Below the pieces are notes generated by a model that saw only the letters and a program-made list of their open reading frames with translations, did no database searches and was not told the DNA's origin. From assembly GCA_016934645.1 (NCBI GenBank), contig JAFGSL010000733.1, positions 1 through 7,193 of the forward strand: a DNA stretch of 7,193 nucleotides, read 5' to 3'. The stretch comes from Anaerolineae bacterium (GTDB lineage: Bacteria > Chloroflexota > Anaerolineae > B4-G1 > SLSP01). Within the stretch, counting starts at the first letter, position 1. The number at the start of each line of letters is the position of its first letter. Both the position numbers and the translations under genes were made by a program. This document shows, piece after piece, positions 1 through 6,636 of the stretch.

Positions 1-1
1 C

Positions 2-373
2 GTGCGACACCTTTTGGACGGCGTGGAGGCACGCGGCGGGCGCGGCAGCGGTCTGCCCGGTGGGGTGCTCGCCCGGCTGCGCGAGACGCTGCTACACTTT
101 GCGCCTTTCGCCAACGATGCGGACCTCTGTGCTCTATTCGCCGACCAGCGCATCAACCCCTGGCGCAACCGTATCCCAGACAGCACACGTACCCGCGAAG
201 CCCGTGTAAACGCCCTCATTGACGCTCTGCGTGAACAATCTACCCTCTATGGTGACAACGCCCTCATCCTTTTCCTCCACGTCCTCGCCGACAACACCGA
301 TTCCACCGACGCCCTCCACGCCGAACTCCTCACCCTCGCCGCCGATCTTGACCGCGCCTTCTTGAAAAGTTGA
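2..373 (+). CDS. C-terminal fragment of an effector-associated-domain-like protein (5' end outside window)
   Basis: The frame is open from the window edge to TGA at 371-373, and the gene very probably begins further left; the GTG at position 2 is not a convincing start. About 123 residues are visible. The first 24 or so are Gly/Arg-rich (GGRGSGLPGG) and look like a linker. From residue 25 to 120 there is an all-helical module (LRETLLHFAPFANDADLCAL, then INPWRNRIPD, then ALILFLHVLAD). This resembles the small helical effector-associated domains (EADs) of Chloroflexota and actinobacterial conflict proteins, which are thought to act as homotypic adaptors joining effectors to STAND NTPases or proteases. 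I recognise the style of the domain but cannot assign a numbered EAD family. Whatever enzymatic or sensing domain precedes it is unseen. It lies 160 bases upstream of the next gene and may or may not share its promoter. Confidence 0.75.
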   Translation: MRHLLDGVEARGGRGSGLPGGVLARLRETLLHFAPFANDADLCALFADQRINPWRNRIPDSTRTREARVNALIDALREQSTLYGDNALILFLHVLADNTDSTDALHAELLTLAADLDRAFLKS

Positions 374-432
374 AGAACTGTGCTGCGCTCAACCGTGCAG
401 TTTCCGACAGGGTTAAGCAAAAACTATGAAGC

Positions 433-450
433 AGTAAGAGTTCCCTTACT
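433..450 (+). terminator. weak hairpin, possible terminator after the EAD-like gene
   Basis: AGTAAG (433-438) and CTTACT (445-450) are perfect inverted repeats with a 6-base loop, followed by the T-rich stretch TTATGTTATT. The stem is only 6 bp and half A/T, so it would be a poor intrinsic terminator. It lies 60 bases past the stop of the first gene and 84 bases before the next start, where a terminator would make sense. Confidence 0.25.
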
Positions 451-522
451 TTATGTTATTCAGGACTTTTGAACTTCAGCTCATAATGGTTAAGGCTGCA
501 GTAATAATCATAAGATCTATAT

Positions 523-528
523 GGAGGT
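523..528 (+). promoter_or_regulatory. strong Shine-Dalgarno site for the 534 gene
   Basis: GGAGGT lies 5 bases before the ATG at 534. It is one of the two best ribosome binding sites in the window and is the main reason to accept the short downstream frame as a real gene. Confidence 0.75.
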
Positions 529-533
529 AAACG

Positions 534-806
534 ATGCCAGAAGAAACCGTGAAGACCCAACAACAAACACCTATAATAACCGGAGAACATCTGTCGCTTC
601 CTACTCACCTTTCGGAAAGCCTCAAGGGTAATGCTGGGGATCAGGGAGTTGTACTTCGCCCGGTGGGAAGCCTTCAAACTAACCCCTTCACGCCCCAGGA
701 TGCTCATCCCTCGGCTAACTCGCAACCTGCCTCTGCATCTGTCGCCCCAACCACAGCATCTACCAATGCTTCATCACCCTCTACACAGAGCGGCAAAGAA
801 TCATAA
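534..806 (+). CDS. small, probably disordered Ser/Thr/Pro/Gln/Ala-rich protein of unknown function
   Basis: Ninety residues, ATG 534 to TAA 804-806, preceded by a near-ideal GGAGGT. I do not recognise the family. Residues 1-15 are charged and Gln-rich (MPEETVKTQQQ). The middle (about 16-50) has some hydrophobic positions and could hold a short folded segment or linear motif (VVLRPVGSLQ). Residues 51-90 are low complexity (SANSQPASASVAPTTAST), typical of a disordered tail. No membrane segment, signal peptide or Cys is visible. It is followed after 39 bases by the DUF6338-like membrane gene, so it is probably the first gene of the co-oriented cluster. A short flexible protein next to a CHAT protease gene could be a substrate, adaptor or inhibitor, but that is a guess from position. 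It could also be a fast-evolving spacer gene with no conserved role. Confidence 0.6.
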   Translation: MPEETVKTQQQTPIITGEHLSLPTHLSESLKGNAGDQGVVLRPVGSLQTNPFTPQDAHPSANSQPASASVAPTTASTNASSPSTQSGKES

Positions 807-845
807 CCACCGCTGAATGAAATACGGAAATAGCATGGGTGCAAT

Positions 846-1577
846 ATGGAACTAAAGCTAGAAGGATTGTTAGTGGCGTTGGCATTCCTGTTACCTGGTT
901 TCCTAACGTCTACCCTCATCAGAGCCAGAACCCCCGCAATGGGTAGACAACCGAGCACTTTTGAAGAAACCCTCGACAGTCTCTTGAGAAGTGTCTTCAC
1001 ACATCTGATCATAGCGCCGTTTGCCTTGATCATCGTGCGCTTTATTGTGCTCGGCAATGATTCCTCTCTCTTATCACGTATCGGTGTTGAAGGAATTTCC
1101 GCCTACTACGACGCACGTCCCGTGGAAGTCTCTCTGATCTTACTACTGTGGCTTGTGGTCGCTTTCGGAATGGCCCTTCTCTTTGGCTATAAATGGGATC
1201 CACTGGAATTCATCCTACGGCGCCTTGTTAAAAAGACGGGCACATTGTCAGAAGACCCTTTCTTTCTACTGCGCCAGCATGTAGGGATCAGAAGGGCAAA
1301 GGAACAACCGTACTTTCAGCTCTGGATCCAAGCCCGCCTTAAGAATGGTTCTGTTTACCAGGGGGAATTCGTAACTATAGGCTACCGCGACGCAGACAAA
1401 AACCGTGAGTTGTTGCTGGCAAACGCCACATACTTCCCCCCGCCGCCCTCGCCAGATGCTGAAAATATCCTTCCAACAGTATCATGCGACTTTGCTTACA
1501 TCGACTTGGCAAACTGTGATAGCCTGGAAATGCGCTTTGCCAACGCAGCACCTTCGGGGAAAAAAGAAGTCGTATGA
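846..1577 (+). CDS. DUF6338-like three-helix membrane protein with cytoplasmic beta-rich tail
   Basis: 243 residues. Hydrophobic segments lie at about 5-25 (containing LLPGFL, as in DUF6338 proteins), 50-69 and 94-114, so three membrane helices are expected, with no cleavable signal peptide. The remaining C-terminal 125 or so residues are soluble and beta-rich. They contain WIQARLKNGSVYQGEF, then RELLLANATYFPP, then YIDLANCDSLEMRF, which fits the pattern in which a DUF6338 C-terminal domain carries a variant small-barrel fold. The family's biochemical role is unknown to me, though such proteins recur in phage-defence or conflict neighbourhoods. The ribosome site is weak (GGGT at 837-840). The gene ends in ATGA with the next start, which implies translational coupling with the AlbA_2 membrane protein and suggests that the two work in the same membrane complex. 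The family name rests on motif recall, not on a search. Confidence 0.7.
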   Translation: MELKLEGLLVALAFLLPGFLTSTLIRARTPAMGRQPSTFEETLDSLLRSVFTHLIIAPFALIIVRFIVLGNDSSLLSRIGVEGISAYYDARPVEVSLILLLWLVVAFGMALLFGYKWDPLEFILRRLVKKTGTLSEDPFFLLRQHVGIRRAKEQPYFQLWIQARLKNGSVYQGEFVTIGYRDADKNRELLLANATYFPPPPSPDAENILPTVSCDFAYIDLANCDSLEMRFANAAPSGKKEVV

Positions 1578-2398
1578 ACCAAGACGAACTCCGTACCCTA
1601 CTCGCACAACCCGAAGGTCCAAAACTCGACTTCAAACAGGAACTCACCATTTACCATACCCAAAAAGAAGTTAGAGATTGGTCACGCGACGAACTCATCA
1701 AAGACCTGCTGGCCCTTGCCAATGGCAACACCCTGGTTGCCGGGCAACCGGGCTATCTCATCTTTGGTGCCGCCGATGAATTGCCGGCTAATGGAACGCG
1801 TGAACTTTTCGATGTAACCGGACGAATTCCTACACGTACTGATATTCTCGATATCCTTAATCGTGCCTGTTATCCACGTATCGAGGATATCGACGTGCAA
1901 ATTGCCTCCGTGGACGACAAACAGCTTTTGGTGATTACTGTGCCCCCAACGCCTCACCTTCACCAAACCATCCGCGAGCTCAAAACCGCTCCTACCAAAA
2001 CCTACAGCCCCTCCCTGGTTTTCACTCGTCACAACGAAGAAGTTCAAATCGCCTTGGACAAAGAACGATTTGCTATCCGTGAGGCCAAGCAACACTATTT
2101 TAGGCAACAGCGTACTGTAAAACCGGCACCGTTTGCTGCTATTTACGGTTCTGTTGTACTTGGGATGATCGGATGGTCAGCTTCGGAAAGAGACTTCGGG
2201 ACAGTTATTCTTGCGAGAATGCTCATGGTTCTTATCCTGGGTGGCATCGGTGCATTTACTGGTTGGGTGTTCGGTTTAGGATGGGATCAATTTTTAGAAA
2301 CCAAGCAAAATTGGCATCGCTACTCTATATTAAAAAAGATACTACTTGTTACATATGTTGTCATAGCTATTGGTCTGATATTGAGAAGCTGCTTATGA
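1574..2398 (+). CDS. AlbA_2 (Schlafen-type) domain protein with C-terminal transmembrane bundle
   Basis: 274 residues, starting at the ATG of an ATGA overlap with the preceding gene. Residues 10-170 fit the AlbA_2/Schlafen N-terminal domain: an acidic-hydrophobic opening with E14 and LDFK18-21, GYLIFGAAD at 60-68, and ITVPP at 121-125. It closes with a strand segment (SPSLVFTRHNEEVQIA, 145-160). AlbA_2 domains are generally regarded as nucleic-acid-related modules, found as DNA-binding parts of transcription factors and as nuclease cores in Schlafen-like proteins; no catalytic triad can be assigned here with confidence. After a basic linker (residues 168-184) come three hydrophobic stretches at about 186-201, 210-236 and 254-271, so the protein is probably anchored with the AlbA_2 domain in the cytoplasm. 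GC content falls sharply in the tail, to about 30-33% in the rows at 2281-2400 against 58% at 1681-1740. This suggests the tail was joined on or has evolved separately. Confidence 0.8.
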   Translation: MNQDELRTLLAQPEGPKLDFKQELTIYHTQKEVRDWSRDELIKDLLALANGNTLVAGQPGYLIFGAADELPANGTRELFDVTGRIPTRTDILDILNRACYPRIEDIDVQIASVDDKQLLVITVPPTPHLHQTIRELKTAPTKTYSPSLVFTRHNEEVQIALDKERFAIREAKQHYFRQQRTVKPAPFAAIYGSVVLGMIGWSASERDFGTVILARMLMVLILGGIGAFTGWVFGLGWDQFLETKQNWHRYSILKKILLVTYVVIAIGLILRSCL

Positions 2399-2471
2399 AA
2401 CCAACCTCTAGGATTGTTAACAGTGCCAATTTATTCCGAATATGAGACCTGCATAACGGAGAGATCCTTCA

Positions 2472-5400
2472 ATGACAATAATCCACACCATCACCGTCCG
2501 CCTCTACCCTGCTGGCGCGACCTATGCCATCGAACTCACCCGCGCCGATGAAAGCACCTACCAGGGCAGCTTCGCGCCGCTCTACACCCCGGAGACCTGG
2601 GCCGCGATCCAGCGTGCTCTGGAACCTGATTTTGACATCGCGCAGGCCGACGATGCCACCCGCAAGGCGTTGCTTCCCCTGGGCAACCTGGCACACCTGC
2701 GAGAGATCGTAGGGCAGGCGCTGGCTAATGCACTCCTCGCCACCGACGCCGTGCGCGAAGGTTTCGACGTCGCCCTGCACTTAGCTGCGCGCGAACGCCA
2801 AGCGTTGGCGGTGACGCTGCGCTTCGCCGCCGAGTGTCACACGTTGGCCGGGCTGCCGTGGGAATTGCTCCACTACGACGGGCGCTTCCTGGTGGCCGAC
2901 AGCTCCGTCGCCCTGAGCCGCTACCCGGATAGTTCAGCCCCGCCGACCGAAGTGCAACTGGCCGCGCTACCGATGCGGGTCCTGCTGGTGTTGGCCGAAC
3001 CGCTGGACGCCTCGCCCATCTTCCCGGAACGCGCGCGGGAGCAATTGTTACATGGCTTGCGCTCGCTGGATGAGGAAGGTGCGGTGATCGTGGACGAATT
3101 GCGTCCTCCTACCTTCGACACATTGGTAGAAGCGGTGACCAACGGTGAATATCACCTGGTGATCTTTTACGGTCACGGCGTCTACGATCCTGATCTGGGC
3201 GGGCTATTGCTCTTCGAGGATGAATTCGGGGGGCAGGCGCGGGTGAAAGCGGCGGAACTGGGCGCGATCCTGCGCAACACAAGCGTGCGCTTGGTGATGT
3301 TGGGCGCGTGCCAGTCGGCACAGGTGAGTGAAAGCGGCGGATTGTGGAGCGGCACCGCACCGGCGCTGGTGCAAGCGGGCGTCCCTATGGTCGTCGGGAT
3401 GCAAGTGAGTATGCTAGTCACAGCGGCCCAGGCCTTCATCCGACAATTCGCGCTGTCGCTGGCAGCGGGAAAGCCGATAGGTGCTGCCGTGGCCGACGCA
3501 CGTAAGTCCCTGATCCGTGATACTTACGGCCAGCAGTGGTTCGTGCCGGTGGTCTATGGACGTCCTTTCGGCGTGGATCGCTTGTTCGATGCAACGACAC
3601 CCACACCACAAGAATTGCTGGATTTGCGCGGGAGCCTCAAGGCGCACCGCGCGGAGATCGTCAGGCTGGAACGCGCCGTCAGTGGGGTTGGAACAGCCTA
3701 TGGTGTGACAGAACTGGCCGATCTACGAGCCGCCAAACGTGCCTTCGCACGAGATCGTGCGTTGTTGGCGCGCTACATGCCGGGAGGCTACACCCAGGTC
3801 ATCAGCCCGTTATATGGCGTCCCAACCAACCCCATCTTTGTGGGACGGACGGACGCCCTGCAGCAGGTAGGCCAGGGCTTCCGTGCCAGACACCCCGTGG
3901 TAATCTGGGGTGCCGGCGGCATCGGCAAGACGGCGCTGGCGGCGGAGGTGGCGCAGCGGCAGAGCTGGCACTTTCCTGGCGGTGTGCTGTGGCTGGATTG
4001 TCGTGGTGGTCCGGCGCTGGATATACTGCTGAACCGTATCGGAGCCTTCTGTGGAATCCAGGGGATCGAACAGGTAGAACCGGAGCAGAAAGAAGAGCGG
4101 GTGCGGTACGCTCTGGCAGGACTGGAAGAGCGCTGCTTGCTGGTTTTCGACAATGCCGAGGATGTATGGGATAAACGTGATGTACGTCAACTAGTGGGAC
4201 AGCGATTACCTAATAACGCTCAAGTGCTTCTGACCACACGAGAGAACCCAGAGCAAGCGATGTGGCCCACTGTGGAACTGCCACCGTTGGTAGACGAAGC
4301 TATGACCACATTGTTCTATCGCCTAGCCGTGGCTGCCGGGGTCAAGGTGGGAGCGCAGGCCGACCTGGACGCAATCCCGGACGTGATCAGTTGGCTACAA
4401 GGACATCCACTGGCGCTGATGTTGGTGGTGCCGCTGATGGCGAAGCGCGGCATCCGGCGCGTGTGGCTCGACCTGCAACAACAACCACTCAAGGGTGTAG
4501 AAGCGGCCTTTGCGGTAAGTTACAACCGCTTGACAACGACGCAGCAACAACTCTTCATGCGGTTGAGTGTCTTCGCGATCTCCTTTGAGTGGGAGGCAGC
4601 GGAGGTGCTGTTGCCTGGTGAAGAGAATGTTGACGAAGCACTGGATGTATTGGTGCAGCGAGCGTTGGTCAGTTTCGATGGGGCGCGCTATGCCTATCAC
4701 GCGCTGCTGCGACAATACGGCTACGCGCGCCTACAGGATGTGGGAGATCCGCGCCCGGTGCACCGACTGGTAGCGAAGTACTTGCGAAGCAAGATAACTG
4801 ACCGGAGCCTGGGTGGGACGCCGGAAGAAATCCTGGAGGAAGTGGATCAGTGGGAAAGCGCGGAAGCATGGGAAGACTTCGCGCGGAATGCTAATGACTT
4901 GGTAGGTAGCCTGGATCGAGTCGGATACTGGGAAGAGATTCGTGTACGGCTAATGCATGCTTTGGAGACTGTGCGGCAACAGTTGGATCTTCCTGATTTG
5001 GAAGCATATCTTTTACAGAATCTGGGCGTTATATTGACCAAACAGGTAAAGTGGGATCAAGCAGTCGCGTCGTATGAGCAAAGCCTGGTGATTTTGGAGC
5101 GCTCCAACGATATGCAGGGGATAGCTCAAGTATCCAACAACTTGGGATTTATATTTGCTAACAAGGGTGAGTGGGATCGTGCCATCAAATATTATGAGCG
5201 GAGTTTAGCGATTAAGGAGCGTACAAATGACACTCTGGGCATTGCTAAGACAAAGGAGAATTTAGCCAATGTGTACGCACTCAAGGGGGAGTGGAACCTC
5301 GCTGCCAAGATGTATGAGGAAAACTTAGTGTTCTATGAGCGTATAGATGATGTTCACCAGACAGCTATGACGTTGAATAACCTGGGGTTGATATACACTA

Positions 5401-6425
5401 ATAAAGGGGAATGGGACCGGGCAATTACGATGTATGACCAAAGCTTGGTAATCTTGGAGCGAGTCTCTGACATACATGGGATGAGTTCAGTGTTTTGCAA
5501 TTTGGGAGGTGCATATCTCCAGAAAGGCCAATGGGATAAAGCCCTTCGATATTACAAGAAAAGTTTAGCGGCCTCAGAGCATATAGGTGATGAACTCGGT
5601 AAAGCCAAGGCCTGGATGGGGATAGGACAGGTATACGAGAGCAAAAGGAAATGGAATCAGGCTATTAAGATGTATGAGCAAAGCTTGGCAATTCAGGAAC
5701 GTGTTGGTGATGTACTTGGTACAAGTCAGACATTGAGTAACTTAGGAAGTGTATATCTTGCGAAGGGGGAATGGGACCGGGCGGCTACAATATTCGAGCA
5801 ATCTCTAGTGATAAAAGAACGCATCGGTGATGTCGGTGGGCTAGCCAGGACTCAGAGCAACCTGGCAAGTACATATGCAGCCAAGGGCGAATGGGATCAG
5901 GCGATCGCGATGCACGAGAAAAGTCTGTTAGCCCTTGAACGAATCGGCGACATCCACGGAATGGCGATAGCATGGATTAATCTTGGTATTCTGTATGCGC
6001 GCAAAGGGAAATGGGATCAAGCGACCGATTATTACGAGCAAAGTGTAGCGACTTTCGATCGCGTCGGTGACGTACACGGGATGGCTCAAGCGTTGGTAGA
6101 ACTAGGTAGGATGTATGTGCGTAGAGGTAAGTTGAACCAAGCTGCCGCGGTATTCAAGCAAAGCCTAACCATCTTCCAGAATGTGGGCGACGTTTACAAT
6201 ATGGGTAAAGCGTGTGGTAATCTGGGGTTGCTTTATGAGCAGGTTGGGAGGTCTGAAGAAGCAAAGGCCTATCTAGCTCGAGCATACTTGGCGTTTGGGC
6301 AGATTGATGATGATCTGCAGCACCAAGCTGCGCAAGATCTAGTACAAGCTTGCGGAGGTTCAACATATGAAGCTAAAGCTTACCTTGCACGGTTTGCGGC
6401 GAAAATGGAAACAAGATCACTATAA
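2472..6425 (+). CDS. CHAT protease - NB-ARC (STAND NTPase) - TPR protein, NLR-like
   Basis: 1317 residues; GGAG at 2458-2461 precedes the ATG. Residues 1-365 hold a caspase-like CHAT module: LPWELLH at 128-134, the catalytic His in FYGHG (His235), the catalytic Cys in LGACQSA (Cys280), and the C-terminal QQWFVPVVYG at 354-363. Both dyad residues are present, so the protease should be active. A helical linker follows (about 372-445). An NB-ARC NTPase comes next: FVGR at 456-459, Walker A GAGGIGKT at 480-487, Walker B CLLVFDNAED at 555-564, sensor-like LLTTRE at 586-591, and GHPLA at 644-648. Winged-helix-like sequence follows (SYNRL from 683; H743 in YHALLRQY is an MHD-like position). Residues 845-1284 are eleven TPR units. 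Established role of the class: ligand binding by the repeats drives NTP-dependent switching and effector activation. The trigger and substrate are unknown. The TPR part has much lower GC than the CHAT part. Confidence 0.93.
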   Translation: MTIIHTITVRLYPAGATYAIELTRADESTYQGSFAPLYTPETWAAIQRALEPDFDIAQADDATRKALLPLGNLAHLREIVGQALANALLATDAVREGFDVALHLAARERQALAVTLRFAAECHTLAGLPWELLHYDGRFLVADSSVALSRYPDSSAPPTEVQLAALPMRVLLVLAEPLDASPIFPERAREQLLHGLRSLDEEGAVIVDELRPPTFDTLVEAVTNGEYHLVIFYGHGVYDPDLGGLLLFEDEFGGQARVKAAELGAILRNTSVRLVMLGACQSAQVSESGGLWSGTAPALVQAGVPMVVGMQVSMLVTAAQAFIRQFALSLAAGKPIGAAVADARKSLIRDTYGQQWFVPVVYGRPFGVDRLFDATTPTPQELLDLRGSLKAHRAEIVRLERAVSGVGTAYGVTELADLRAAKRAFARDRALLARYMPGGYTQVISPLYGVPTNPIFVGRTDALQQVGQGFRARHPVVIWGAGGIGKTALAAEVAQRQSWHFPGGVLWLDCRGGPALDILLNRIGAFCGIQGIEQVEPEQKEERVRYALAGLEERCLLVFDNAEDVWDKRDVRQLVGQRLPNNAQVLLTTRENPEQAMWPTVELPPLVDEAMTTLFYRLAVAAGVKVGAQADLDAIPDVISWLQGHPLALMLVVPLMAKRGIRRVWLDLQQQPLKGVEAAFAVSYNRLTTTQQQLFMRLSVFAISFEWEAAEVLLPGEENVDEALDVLVQRALVSFDGARYAYHALLRQYGYARLQDVGDPRPVHRLVAKYLRSKITDRSLGGTPEEILEEVDQWESAEAWEDFARNANDLVGSLDRVGYWEEIRVRLMHALETVRQQLDLPDLEAYLLQNLGVILTKQVKWDQAVASYEQSLVILERSNDMQGIAQVSNNLGFIFANKGEWDRAIKYYERSLAIKERTNDTLGIAKTKENLANVYALKGEWNLAAKMYEENLVFYERIDDVHQTAMTLNNLGLIYTNKGEWDRAITMYDQSLVILERVSDIHGMSSVFCNLGGAYLQKGQWDKALRYYKKSLAASEHIGDELGKAKAWMGIGQVYESKRKWNQAIKMYEQSLAIQERVGDVLGTSQTLSNLGSVYLAKGEWDRAATIFEQSLVIKERIGDVGGLARTQSNLASTYAAKGEWDQAIAMHEKSLLALERIGDIHGMAIAWINLGILYARKGKWDQATDYYEQSVATFDRVGDVHGMAQALVELGRMYVRRGKLNQAAAVFKQSLTIFQNVGDVYNMGKACGNLGLLYEQVGRSEEAKAYLARAYLAFGQIDDDLQHQAAQDLVQACGGSTYEAKAYLARFAAKMETRSL
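5004..6323 (+). repeat. eleven tandem 40-codon TPR units
   Basis: Units start exactly every 120 bases at 5004, 5124, 5244, 5364, 5484, 5604, 5724, 5844, 5964, 6084 and 6204. The protein consensus runs NLGxxYxxKGEWDxA, then YExSLxIxER, then IGDVHGM. Units 1 to 9 keep the Trp of the K/E/Q-W-D/N motif. Unit 10 has KLNQA and unit 11 RSEEA, so the C-terminal end is degenerate, as in capping repeats. The 40-residue period matches the longer TPR variety found in kinesin-light-chain-like and STAND proteins rather than the classic 34. The units are diverged at DNA level, so this is not a very recent amplification. Confidence 0.95.
6354..6359 (+). promoter_or_regulatory. Shine-Dalgarno site inside the TPR gene, for the 6367 gene
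   Basis: GGAGGT lies 7 bases before the ATG at 6367, within the last codons of the CHAT-NB-ARC-TPR gene. This near-ideal spacing is what fixes the start of the overlapping small gene at 6367 rather than at the internal ATG 6478. Confidence 0.55.
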
Positions 6426-6636
6426 ACAGATATTTCGTGCATTTGCCCATTTGAACAAATGTTCGTATAACAGGGATATGATCGCAGCAAACGAAGTGGC
6501 GCGCATCGTTCTGGAGGAATTGGACAAGCTCCAGCAGGAACAACACTGGGGAGAATTGGTGTTCAAGGTTTCGCTGAAGAACGGCGACCTGCAGCAGTTG
6601 GCCGCAAGATCGGGCACAACTAGAAGGATGTGGTAA
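6367..6636 (+). CDS. small charged protein overlapping the end of the TPR gene, unknown function
   Basis: 89 residues, beginning 59 bases before the upstream stop. Residues 1-20 are strongly basic (RRKWKQDHYK). Residues 38-60 form an amphipathic helix (AANEVARIVLEELDKLQQEQ). Residues 61-80 look like a beta hairpin (WGELVFKVSLKNGDLQQLAA), and the chain ends RSGTTRRMW. The helix-then-hairpin shape loosely recalls tiny YezD/DUF2292-type proteins, but that is only a resemblance in layout and I do not assign the family. The overlap and the good ribosome site indicate translational coupling to the giant protein, so it may be a regulator or partner of it. The C-terminus is uncertain: a coding-like stretch continues in another + frame from 6635 to 6703 (KCLDGLELVHHPENQRL), so a frameshift cannot be excluded. 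The same bases are also open on the - strand. Confidence 0.55.
   Translation: MKLKLTLHGLRRKWKQDHYKQIFRAFAHLNKCSYNRDMIAANEVARIVLEELDKLQQEQHWGELVFKVSLKNGDLQQLAARSGTTRRMW

Noticed and set aside
459..487. Promoter before the 534 gene (CATAAT at 482-487 as -10)
   Set aside because: The -10 is acceptable but the -35 at the right distance (TTCAGG) is poor. A TTGAAC at 469-474 has no -10 at suitable spacing.
704..1057. 117-codon - strand frame opposite the start of the DUF6338-like gene
   Set aside because: It has no ribosome site or recognisable domain and spans the gap between two supported + strand genes.
1682..2107. 141-codon open frame on the - strand across the AlbA_2 gene
   Set aside because: The + strand reading gives a recognisable AlbA_2 domain with conserved motifs, so the - strand frame is a shadow.
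3536..4174. Long + strand open frame of 212 codons inside the giant gene
   Set aside because: It is an out-of-frame shadow of the GC-rich CHAT/NB-ARC coding region. The main frame there carries the Walker A and Walker B motifs, and the shadow product is Gly/Arg/Trp-rich without domain features.
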